Below are positions 15,613 to 22,011 of a stretch of DNA of 22,036 bases, piece by piece. The first letter of the stretch is position 1. Each line of letters starts with the position of its first letter. The DNA comes from JAAYEL01 sp964344625. Lineage in GTDB: Bacteria > Bacillota > Clostridia > Tissierellales > Peptoniphilaceae. Below the pieces are notes generated by a model. The model ran no database searches and had not been told where the DNA came from. It saw only the letters and a program-made list of their open reading frames with translations. Location of the stretch: NCBI GenBank assembly GCA_964344625.1, contig CAYFNZ010000018.1:1-22036 (forward strand), given 5' to 3'. Made by a program: the position numbers and the translations under genes.

Positions 15613-16032
15613 ATGAAAGGAAAAACCGTAGATCAAATCAAGGTAGGAGATGTTGAAACTTTTGCAAGAACAGTTACAGAATCAGATGTTTACCTATTTG
15701 GTGGAGTAACTGGAGACCTAAACCCAGCTCACACAAACCAAGAAGCATCTGAAAAGACAATGTTTAAGGGAAGAATAGCTCACGGTATGCTTACAGCTTC
15801 ATACGTTTCTACAATCTTAGGTATGTATTTACCAGGACCAGGAACAATCTTCTTAAGCCAAGAAACAAAATTCTTAAAGCCAGTACACTTTGGTGACACA
15901 ATAACTGCAAAAATAGTTTGTACAGACGTAAATGTTGAAAAGAACATCGTTTCATTCGACTCTGAATGTGTAAACCAAGACGGCGTGAAAGTACTAGTTG
16001 GTAAGGCTGTAGTAATGCCTCCAAGAGCATAA
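15613..16032 (+). CDS. MaoC-family (R)-specific enoyl-CoA hydratase
   Basis: The protein has 139 residues, a single hot-dog domain. The hydratase motif is complete: GDLNPAH with catalytic Asp35 and His40, followed by FKGRIAHGML. The end, VLVGKAVVMPP, is also typical of PhaJ-like proteins. It should hydrate enoyl-CoA to (3R)-hydroxyacyl-CoA, the opposite stereochemistry from the crotonase just upstream. A strong AAAGGAG precedes the ATG. It has its own promoter and a strong terminator, so it is a one-gene unit. Nearby polyhydroxyalkanoate genes are absent, so the physiological use is open. Confidence 0.9.
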   Translation: MKGKTVDQIKVGDVETFARTVTESDVYLFGGVTGDLNPAHTNQEASEKTMFKGRIAHGMLTASYVSTILGMYLPGPGTIFLSQETKFLKPVHFGDTITAKIVCTDVNVEKNIVSFDSECVNQDGVKVLVGKAVVMPPRA

Positions 16033-16047
16033 TTAAATATCGAATTC

Positions 16048-16089
16048 AAACTGACCATCTAAACTTATCCCAAGTTAATGGTCAGTTTT
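16048..16089 (+). terminator. Intrinsic terminator of the MaoC gene
   Basis: AAACTGACCAT (16048-16058) pairs perfectly with ATGGTCAGTTT (16078-16088), with an inner AACTT/AAGTT stem. The T-tract after the stem is short, and the A-rich 5' arm could also serve the opposite strand. Confidence 0.85.
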
Positions 16090-16110
16090 ACATTGCAAAT
16101 TTAAATAGCT

Positions 16111-16137
16111 CTATTAGGAATCAGCACCCTCAACAGA
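16111..16137. repeat. Short dispersed repeat, copy 1
   Basis: This segment, containing AGGAATCAGCACCCTCAACAGA, closely resembles the last 25 bases of the window (22012-22036). It lies between a terminator and the tpx regulatory region and has no coding potential of its own. Confidence 0.5.
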
Positions 16138-16176
16138 TATTTTAGACCTTTATTTTTTTAGACTAAAAAACTAAAG

Positions 16177-16192
16177 TTACTTAAATAAGTAA
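16177..16192. promoter_or_regulatory. Palindrome upstream of tpx, possible operator
   Basis: TTACTTAAATAAGTAA is a palindrome with two 7-base arms around AA. It precedes a TATATATATAGTAT stretch that could hold the -10 element of tpx. The regulator is unknown; it does not match a textbook PerR box. Confidence 0.5.
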
Positions 16193-16239
16193 TCGAAAAT
16201 TGGTTATATATATAGTATGAATATTAAAGGAGGAAAATT

Positions 16240-16740
16240 ATGAAAATCACATTTGGAAATAATCCTGTAACCCTAGTAGGTAACGAAGTTAAAGTAGGTG
16301 ACAAGGCACCAGAATTTAAGGCAGTTAAAAATGATTTGTCTGAGTACAACTTAGCTGACGACCTTGGTAAGGTAATTATCATATCAGTTGTACCTTCAAT
16401 AGATACAGGGGTATGTTCAATTCAAACCCAAACATTTAACAAGGAGGCATCTGAATTAGATGAAAGCATTAAGCTAATCACTATTTCACTAGACCTACCT
16501 TTTGCCCAAGGAAGATTCTGTGGAGCTCACGGTATCGAAAACCACGACCTAGTTTCAGACTACAAGGATAGGGAATTTGGTCAAAAATATGGTTACTTAA
16601 TCGATGAACTAAAGCTTCTAGCAAGAGGTGTAGTAATCATAGATAAAGAAGGTAAAATTGCTTACAAAGAAATCGTGCCAGAAGTAACACACGAAGTAAA
16701 CTTTGAAAAAGCTCTAGAAGAAGCTAATAAACTAATCTAG
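16240..16740 (+). CDS. tpx: Thiol peroxidase, atypical 2-Cys peroxiredoxin
   Basis: The protein has 166 residues, the standard Tpx length. It reduces hydrogen peroxide and organic hydroperoxides with electrons from thioredoxin. The peroxidatic site PSIDTGVCS holds Cys59 with the conserved Thr before it, and FAQGRFCG holds the resolving Cys94; an Arg for the active site is in LARGVVIID. The start follows AAAGGAGG. It stands alone between two terminators, with a palindrome upstream that may be its operator. With ahpC-ahpF 3 kb away, the region holds two independent peroxide-removal systems. Confidence 0.95.
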   Translation: MKITFGNNPVTLVGNEVKVGDKAPEFKAVKNDLSEYNLADDLGKVIIISVVPSIDTGVCSIQTQTFNKEASELDESIKLITISLDLPFAQGRFCGAHGIENHDLVSDYKDREFGQKYGYLIDELKLLARGVVIIDKEGKIAYKEIVPEVTHEVNFEKALEEANKLI

Positions 16741-16766
16741 GTTCAATAGAATAAATATATGAAAAC

Positions 16767-16807
16767 ATCTGTCGGAGTCTATATGTGGGACTCTGGCAGA
16801 TTTTTTT
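16767..16807 (+). terminator. Intrinsic terminator of tpx
   Basis: ATCTGTCGGAGTC (16767-16779) pairs with GACTCTGGCAGAT (16789-16801), 13 bp with two G-U pairs, continuing into a T-run ending at 16807. It stops two bases short of the N run. Confidence 0.9.
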
Positions 16808-16809
16808 AT

Positions 16810-16909
16810 NNNNNNNNNNNNNNNNNNNNNNNNNNNNNNNNNNNNNNNNNNNNNNNNNNNNNNNNNNNNNNNNNNNNNNNNNNNNNNNNNNNNNNNNNNN
16901 NNNNNNNNN
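16810..16909. other. Assembly gap (100 N)
   Basis: One hundred N of unknown true length. It removes the promoter and N-terminal part of the membrane protein gene that ends at 17331. The flanks do not overlap each other. Confidence 0.98.
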
Positions 16910-17331
16910 CAATCATGTTAACTTTTGGATTTTTGATAAACCTATTCTTATATGATGTCTTAACATTCGAGATAAACAACTATATGTCAAGGGTCTTACT
17001 CCTATTGCTAGGCTATGTGTTTATCACATTTTCTAATGCCTGGTTGGTTTGGTTGGACTTTGTGCCACTTCCTCCAGAAGGTTTTTCAACTGCAATGGCA
17101 AGAAATTACAAGACTTCTTTTGGCAAGGTAAGGCTGGGAGTAGATATCTTCTGCTTGGCGTTTAACATTTTTGCAACACTTGTATGGAAAATCCCTCTGC
17201 AAATTAGGGAGGGGACTATTATCGCTTTATTTATCTTTAATATAATGATTAATTTCTTTATAAAGAGGATAGATGAATTTATGGAAGTAAGGGGTCAATT
17301 CAATATAAATTTAGAACTTATTGAAAAGTGA
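16910..17331 (+). CDS. YczE/YyaS/YitT-like membrane protein, N-terminal part lost in gap
   Basis: About 140 C-terminal residues remain, reading in frame from 16912. They hold three or four hydrophobic segments and match the second half of the neighbouring protein at 17529-18182: LPPEGFSTAMA against MPAEGLSLAVA, SFGKVRLGVDI against SFGKMRFGLDL, and REGTIIALFIFNI against KEGTLIGMVLFNI. By that alignment about 86 N-terminal residues (260 bases) are missing, more than the 100 N allow, so the real gap must be larger if the gene is intact. An apparent start at 16759 is the tpx terminator read as codons and is rejected. The protein is probably a polytopic cytoplasmic membrane protein of unknown function. 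Confidence 0.75.
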
Positions 17332-17350
17332 CAAATTTTAGATATACTAT
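17321..17350 (+). promoter_or_regulatory. Possible promoter before the short frameshifted ORF
   Basis: TTGAAA (17321-17326), 18 bases, TACTAT (17345-17350), overlapping the end of the preceding gene. It would drive the small frameshifted frame and perhaps the second membrane protein and HAD genes. Confidence 0.4.
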
Positions 17351-17373
17351 TATAGGTATGTATTAGGAGAAAT

Positions 17374-17488
17374 ATGAGAAAAATATGGATTAAATAAAGG
17401 TATAGATAATTTGATGACCTTGGAGTTTGATGTTAATGAAGATGGTAAGCCTATCTTGATTAAAACATTTCTTCCATTGGGAGATTAG
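17374..17488 (+). pseudogene. Short frameshifted ORF between the two membrane protein genes
   Basis: An ATG at 17374 follows TAGGAG but stops after seven codons. Removing one A from the run of five at 17379-17383 restores a frame to the stop at 17486-17488. That reading gives about 37 residues with the end FDVNEDGKPILIKTFLPLGD. It may be a decayed small gene, a sequencing error, or chance. I recognise no family. Confidence 0.35.
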
Positions 17489-17528
17489 TAAATATTAAAT
17501 TGCATACCTTCATAAGAAAGAGGCGAAA

Positions 17529-18182
17529 ATGAATAAGAAACAAAGATCAGTAGTTAGAGATCTAATTTTTTCTGCAATAGGTATTGCGATACTTGGAGCT
17601 GGAATTGCATTGATGATAAAACCTAAGATTGGGTTGGCACCTTGGGATATAGCGTCATTTACCATATCAGAGGCCCTAAATATAAAGTTTGGTTCGGCAT
17701 CTATGGTCCTAAATTTTGTAGCTATAACATTACAGATACTTATTTTGAGGTCAAACTTTAAGAAGAGTCAGATACTTCAAATTCCGGTGTCGATATTTTT
17801 AGGCTTGATAATAAACTTTTTTGAATATAGTGTGTTTACCTTTATGGTTAGTACTTATTTGCAAAAGTTGTCGGTATTTATCATAGGCGTTTTAGTAGCA
17901 AGCTTTGGAGTATCAATCCTGGTTGTTGTAAACTTTATTACCATGCCAGCAGAAGGCTTGTCCCTAGCTGTTGCAGAAAAAACAAAACAGTCATTTGGTA
18001 AGATGAGATTTGGCTTGGACCTAGTCTGCACCATAGGCTCATCGGCAATTGCCTTAATTCTTTCCCTGCCTTTGGCGGTGAAAGAGGGAACTCTTATAGG
18101 TATGGTTCTATTTAATATAGCCCTAAATATTTATATCAAGATATTGAAGAATTTCATAAAAACTGATGAGGAGGCTGTATGA
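17529..18182 (+). CDS. YczE/YyaS/YitT-like integral membrane protein
   Basis: The protein has 217 residues with five to six hydrophobic segments and a basic N-terminus (MNKKQRSVVR). The pattern GIALMIKPKIGLAPWD near residues 25-40 and MPAEGLSLAVAEKTKQSFGKMRFGLD near 153-178 is characteristic of the YczE/YyaS membrane family, whose function is not established. It is a paralog of the truncated gene just upstream, so the pair arose by tandem duplication. AAGAGGCG precedes the ATG at a short spacing. Its stop overlaps the start of the HAD phosphatase gene (ATGA), so those two are co-translated. Confidence 0.8.
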   Translation: MNKKQRSVVRDLIFSAIGIAILGAGIALMIKPKIGLAPWDIASFTISEALNIKFGSASMVLNFVAITLQILILRSNFKKSQILQIPVSIFLGLIINFFEYSVFTFMVSTYLQKLSVFIIGVLVASFGVSILVVVNFITMPAEGLSLAVAEKTKQSFGKMRFGLDLVCTIGSSAIALILSLPLAVKEGTLIGMVLFNIALNIYIKILKNFIKTDEEAV

Positions 18183-19015
18183 AATTAAATAAAATTAAGA
18201 CGATTGCAGTAGATGTTGATGGAACGCTTCATAATTCAGATAAGAGAATTTCACAAAAGACGAAAGAAGCTTTACTAAAGATACAAAAAGAAGGCGTTCA
18301 CCTAGTAGTCTGCTCTGGAAGGCCGATAAAATCCATGCTTGAAATAGCAAAGGAATTGGAACTTGATAAATACCATGGCCTTATCATTTCAAATAATGGG
18401 GCCATAGTTTATGATGTAATAAATCACAAAAAGCTTCACGAAGCACCTATTGACCACAAGCTTGTAGTAGAAATCCTAGAAAACTTTGAAGGAAGAAATA
18501 TCTGGCCTATGATTGAAGACGGTGACTATATGCTAGTAAAGGATGTCTATGAAGGTGTAGTAACCTACAATGGACAAAAGATAAATCTTACTCAAACAGA
18601 ATCTAGGGCAGGCAACTATTTATTAAAAGAAGCAAAGAAAATCCAAGATGAAGTTAACATGAATGTAAATAAAATCCTTACAATTGTTGAGCCTTCAGAA
18701 ATGGACGAAACGCTAGCAGAATTCCAAGAAAAATTCGGTGACAGGCTATATGTAGTGCAAACATCACCATTTTATATGGAATTTATGAGACCTGAAGTAA
18801 ACAAGGCCTTTGGCCTAGAAAAAATAGGCATAGACCCAGAAACCCTTATGACCTTTGGGGACAGTATGAACGACTTGGAAATGCTTAAATATAGCAAGTA
18901 TCCAATCGCCATGGGCAATGCCCAAGAGCCCCTAAAAGAAGAAGCTGTCTATGTAACAGCTGACAATGACCATGACGGCATCTATGAGGCCTTAAAGCAT
19001 TTTGGCTTGGTTTAG
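18179..19015 (+). CDS. Cof-type HAD-superfamily phosphatase
   Basis: The protein has 278 residues, the typical size of the Cof/YidA subfamily with a C2B cap. HAD motif I is VDVDGTLHNSD with nucleophile Asp12 and Asp14. Motif II is VVCSGRP, and motif IV is TFGDSMNDLEML with Asp228 and Asp232, followed by the usual AMGNAQEPLK. Enzymes of this group dephosphorylate small phosphometabolites such as sugar phosphates or FMN; the substrate cannot be told from sequence. GAGGAGG precedes the ATG, which overlaps the stop of the membrane protein gene. A terminator follows the stop by 13 bases. Confidence 0.92.
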   Translation: MKLNKIKTIAVDVDGTLHNSDKRISQKTKEALLKIQKEGVHLVVCSGRPIKSMLEIAKELELDKYHGLIISNNGAIVYDVINHKKLHEAPIDHKLVVEILENFEGRNIWPMIEDGDYMLVKDVYEGVVTYNGQKINLTQTESRAGNYLLKEAKKIQDEVNMNVNKILTIVEPSEMDETLAEFQEKFGDRLYVVQTSPFYMEFMRPEVNKAFGLEKIGIDPETLMTFGDSMNDLEMLKYSKYPIAMGNAQEPLKEEAVYVTADNDHDGIYEALKHFGLV

Positions 19016-19028
19016 AATATGGGATATA

Positions 19029-19070
19029 TAGCATTGCAAAAAGATGATGACCTTCTGCGATGCTATTTTT
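19029..19070 (+). terminator. Intrinsic terminator of the HAD phosphatase gene
   Basis: TAGCATTGC (19029-19037) pairs with GCGATGCTA (19057-19065), nine pairs including one G-U, followed by five T. Confidence 0.8.
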
Positions 19071-19121
19071 GCTTTAAATATCTATTTCAGAACCTGAATT
19101 ATGGTGACTAGGCGTTTTAAG

Positions 19122-19331
19122 CCAGAGGCCTTGTGGCAGCCCGGGTAAATTAGGTCGATTGAGCCGTGCCCGCTTGNNNNNNNNNNNNNNNNNNNNNNNN
19201 NNNNNNNNNNNNNNNNNNNNNNNNNNNNNNNNNNNNNNNNNNNNNNNNNNNNNNNNNNNNNNNNNNNNNNNNNNNNCCAGAGGCCTTGTGGCAGCCCGGG
19301 TAAATTAGGTCGATTGAGCCGTGCCCGCTTG
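19122..19331. repeat. 55-bp perfect duplication on both sides of a gap
   Basis: The 55 bases at 19122-19176 recur exactly at 19277-19331, separated only by 100 N. This pattern is expected when two contigs that overlap by one k-mer are scaffolded without merging, and is probably an artefact rather than a biological repeat. Confidence 0.85.
19177..19276. other. Assembly gap (100 N), possibly spurious
   Basis: One hundred N between two identical 55-base flanks. The true sequence may be continuous with only one copy of the 55 bases. Confidence 0.97.
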
Positions 19332-19464
19332 CCACTACAAAATTACAGCCAACTTCATTCATGCGGGCTAAGATTTTCTTAAAGCGGTCTATGTCATATG
19401 TATAATCAGATCTTACAAAGGTGCCGTCAACATCGACAGCTACTAGTTTTATGTCATGTTTCAT
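19277..19464 (-). pseudogene. Truncated HAD-superfamily phosphatase fragment at the gap
   Basis: Reading on the minus strand from the ATG at 19464-19462, the frame starts MKHDIKLVAVDVDGTFVRSD, a clear HAD motif I. It then gives FVVASG, a motif II, before reaching the gap. AAAGGAAG lies 11 bases before the ATG, so it once had, or still has, a start signal. If the two 55-base flanks are merged, the frame continues for 13 codons and stops at 19084-19082, giving only 75 residues against about 260-280 for the Cof family. It is then a truncated gene without the cap or motif IV. If real sequence is hidden in the gap, it could be a longer gene. Confidence 0.6.
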
Positions 19465-19596
19465 CTTTTAATAATCTTCCTTTCTTAAAAAATATTTATA
19501 TCTAATTCTAATTATATTATTATAAATTTAATAAGCGAGAAATGCTGACAGTTGGTGGATTTGCTTGCCAGTGATTGATAATTTTTATCAAAAAAG

Positions 19597-19625
19597 TTTA
19601 CTATGACTAACTTTTATATTATAAT
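19597..19625 (+). promoter_or_regulatory. ahpC promoter
   Basis: TTTACT (19597-19602), 17 bases, TATAAT (19620-19625). AAAAGTT/AACTTTT arms (19592-19615) flank the -35 region. TTATAATGATAAAGA at 19619-19633 matches the Bacillus PerR box (TTATAATnATTATAA) at 11 of 14 positions and overlaps the -10, suggesting peroxide-responsive control. Confidence 0.6.
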
Positions 19626-19631
19626 GATAAA

Positions 19632-19648
19632 GAATGTTAAAAACATTC
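19632..19648 (+). other. Hairpin at the predicted 5' end of the ahpC message
   Basis: GAATGTT, AAA, AACATTC: a perfect 7-bp inverted repeat starting where transcription should begin. It may stabilise the message or be an operator. Confidence 0.5.
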
Positions 19649-19696
19649 ATAATGATTAATGTTAAAAAAGATATTAAATATATTAGGAGGTATTTT

Positions 19697-20263
19697 ATGT
19701 CATTAGTTGGAAAAGAAATAATTGAGTTTAGTGCACAGGCTTATGATCCTGTTAAGGAAGAATTTGTAACTGTGTCAAGTGAAGATTTGAAGGGAAAGTG
19801 GACAGTAGTAGCATTTTACCCTGCTGACTTTACATTTGTTTGTCCTACTGAACTAGAAGATCTTCAAGAACAATATGGACGTTTAAAGGAACTTGGAGTT
19901 GAAGTTTACTCAGTTTCTACAGATACACACTTCGTACACAAGGCATGGCATGACCATTCACCAGCAATCTCAAAGATTGAATACAAGATGATTGGAGACC
20001 CTAGCCACCAAATTTCTTTAGGTTTTGATGTACTTGATGAACAAGGTCTTGCTCAAAGAGCGACTTTTGTAATCGACCCTGATAATGTGGTTCAAGCTCT
20101 TGAAATCAATGCTGACGGTATTGGTAGAGATGCTTCACAACTTTACGATAAGATTAGGGCTGCTCAATATGTAAGGGAAAATCCTGGCGAAGCTTGTCCT
20201 GCAAAGTGGAAAGAAACTGGCAAGACTCTTACTCCGGGCTTAGACCTAGTAGGTAAGATTTAA
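19697..20263 (+). CDS. ahpC: Alkyl hydroperoxide reductase C (2-Cys peroxiredoxin)
   Basis: The protein has 188 residues, the standard AhpC length. It reduces peroxides and is recycled by AhpF. The peroxidatic Cys49 lies in FYPADFTFVCPTEL and the resolving Cys167 in GEACPAKWK. The start is the ATG at 19697 behind AGGAGG; a longer in-frame reading from 19634 would include the 5' leader. Its stop is two bases before the ahpF start. The promoter carries a possible PerR-type box, in line with regulation of this operon in other Firmicutes. Confidence 0.96.
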   Translation: MSLVGKEIIEFSAQAYDPVKEEFVTVSSEDLKGKWTVVAFYPADFTFVCPTELEDLQEQYGRLKELGVEVYSVSTDTHFVHKAWHDHSPAISKIEYKMIGDPSHQISLGFDVLDEQGLAQRATFVIDPDNVVQALEINADGIGRDASQLYDKIRAAQYVRENPGEACPAKWKETGKTLTPGLDLVGKI

Positions 20264-20265
20264 GT

Positions 20266-21798
20266 ATGTTGACAAGTCAATTAAAAGAGCAATTAAGACA
20301 ATATCTGGAACTCCTTGAAAGTGATATCACTTTCGAGGCCAGTCTAGATGGGTCTAAGGCATCTGAAGACCTAAGAGAATTTCTAAATGATGTTGTAGGT
20401 TTGTCTGATAGATTGAGCTTAATTGAGAAGGAAAGGGACCTAACTCCTTCCTTTGAAATCCTAGCAAATGGAGGATCAAAGGGGGTAGTTTTTGCTGGAA
20501 CTCCACTTGGTCATGAATTCGAATCCTTTGTATTAGCCCTATTACAAGTTTCTGGAAGGGCTCCAAAGATCAGTCAAGAAGAAGTAGAAATAATTAAGTC
20601 AATAGACGAGGACATTCATTTTGAAACCATAGTTTCTTTAACATGCCAAAATTGTCCTGACATAGTTCAGGCCCTAAATATCATGTCTGTGTTGAACCCT
20701 AGAATCAGCCATACCATGATAGAAGGGGGCGCATTTGAAGACCTAGTTGAAGAAAGAAAGATTCTTTCAGTACCGGCAGTCTACAAGAATGGGGAAGCCT
20801 TTCATACAGGTAGGGCCTCATTAAAGAGTCTACTTGAAAAGCTTACAGGTTCTAAGAAAAAACTTGATGTAAAAAAATATGGCACCTTTGATGTCCTAGT
20901 TGTAGGTGGGGGTCCCGCTGCAGCTTCTGCGGCTATCTATACTGCAAGAAAGGGCTTAAAGACAGGTATAGTCTGTGGAGAGTTTGGCGGCCAGGTAAAT
21001 GATACACTTGGCATTGAAAATATTATCGGAACCAAGTACACAGAAGGTCCTAAATACATGGAGCAAGTAAGAGACCATGTAGCGTCTTACAAGATTGACC
21101 TAATCGAGGGCTTTTTAGCAGAAGACTTTATAAAAGAGGAAGATACAAGCATTTCCCTAGTTTTAGATTCTAAAGACAAGCTATCAACTCAGTCTTTAAT
21201 AATTGCGACTGGGGCAAGATGGAGACTAATAGGTATTCCTGGCGAGACTAAATTTAGAAACAAGGGGGTAGCATATTGCACCCACTGTGACGGTCCGCTA
21301 TTTAAGGACAAAAATATAGCTGTAATTGGAGGCGGAAACTCAGGGGTTGAAGCTGCAATTGACCTAGCTCAATTAGGTAAGAAGGTTACTTTGCTAGAAT
21401 TTGCTGATAGCCTAAAGGCTGATAGGGTCTTACAAGACAAGCTTAGAAGCCTTGCTAATGTCGAAATCATTACCAATGCTCAAACTACTTCGATAGACGG
21501 TGATGACAAGGTATCTGGTCTAACATATAAGGACAGGGAAAGTGGACAAAGTCACCATATAGATGTTCAAGGAGTATTTATCTTAGTAGGCCTTGACCCA
21601 AATACAGAGTGGACCAAGGATAAATTAGAAAAGAACAAGATGAGAGAAATCCTTGTAGCAAAGGATGGATCTACGAATGTAGAAGGGGTCTTTGCCGCAG
21701 GAGACTGTACTGACACCTTTTACAAACAAATTGTAATAGCCCTAGGAAGCGGAGCAAGCGCAGGCTTAGGAGCGTTTAACTACTTGATTAGAAAATAA
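20266..21798 (+). CDS. ahpF: Alkyl hydroperoxide reductase F (NADH-dependent peroxiredoxin reductase)
   Basis: The protein has 510 residues. AhpF passes electrons from NADH through FAD to AhpC. The N-terminal tandem thioredoxin-fold domain carries the redox pair Cys127/Cys130 in TCQNCPDIVQALN. A thioredoxin-reductase-like domain follows, with the FAD motif VVGGGPAAASAAIYTARKGL, the NAD motif IGGGNSGVEAAIDLAQLG, the second redox pair Cys338/Cys341 in CTHCDGP, and the FAD end motif GVFAAGDC. All parts of a full-length AhpF are present. It directly follows ahpC with only a weak ribosome binding site inside the ahpC end, so translation is probably coupled. A perfect terminator closes the operon. 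Confidence 0.96.
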   Translation: MLTSQLKEQLRQYLELLESDITFEASLDGSKASEDLREFLNDVVGLSDRLSLIEKERDLTPSFEILANGGSKGVVFAGTPLGHEFESFVLALLQVSGRAPKISQEEVEIIKSIDEDIHFETIVSLTCQNCPDIVQALNIMSVLNPRISHTMIEGGAFEDLVEERKILSVPAVYKNGEAFHTGRASLKSLLEKLTGSKKKLDVKKYGTFDVLVVGGGPAAASAAIYTARKGLKTGIVCGEFGGQVNDTLGIENIIGTKYTEGPKYMEQVRDHVASYKIDLIEGFLAEDFIKEEDTSISLVLDSKDKLSTQSLIIATGARWRLIGIPGETKFRNKGVAYCTHCDGPLFKDKNIAVIGGGNSGVEAAIDLAQLGKKVTLLEFADSLKADRVLQDKLRSLANVEIITNAQTTSIDGDDKVSGLTYKDRESGQSHHIDVQGVFILVGLDPNTEWTKDKLEKNKMREILVAKDGSTNVEGVFAAGDCTDTFYKQIVIALGSGASAGLGAFNYLIRK

Positions 21799-21800
21799 AA

Positions 21801-21838
21801 AAATAGCTTGTTTTGGGAACCCAAAACAAGCTATTTTT
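21801..21838. terminator. Strong bidirectional intrinsic terminator after ahpF
   Basis: A perfect 17-bp stem with arms at 21801-21817 (beginning AAATAGCTTG) and 21820-21836 (ending CAAGCTATTT). A T-tract follows on the plus strand, and the matching A-rich 5' side serves the minus strand. Confidence 0.95.
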
Positions 21839-21907
21839 CTATATTATATTTGTCTATTTTATGGAGAGGCTTCAACCGTATTTTGTAAATGTAAATTTTT
21901 TCTATGA

Positions 21908-21947
21908 TTTCATGCACTAATCAAAAAATCGGAAGGTGTGCATGAAA
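21908..21947. repeat. 10-bp inverted repeat in the terminal intergenic region
   Basis: TTTCATGCAC (21908-21917) and GTGCATGAAA (21938-21947) are exact inverted repeats around 20 bases. No gene is visible from 21839 to the window end. This could be an operator, an RNA hairpin, or part of a mobile element end. Confidence 0.5.
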
Positions 21948-22011
21948 AATTAGGTGCCTTTGAATGAATCATGACTACTAGCATAGCTGGTGGCCTAAAC
22001 TACAAAAATAT

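Noticed and set aside
16759..16809. Apparent start of the membrane protein gene at 16759, reading into the gap
   Set aside because: These codons are the tpx terminator stem and T-run; the real start must lie in the unsequenced gap.
19634..19696. Longer N-terminus for AhpC
   Set aside because: It covers the 5' leader; AGGAGG and the normal AhpC start are at 19685-19699.
21905..21963. Short coding frame around 21905-21963 that might be a transposase end
   Set aside because: Only about 20 codons with no recognisable motif; not enough to call a gene fragment.
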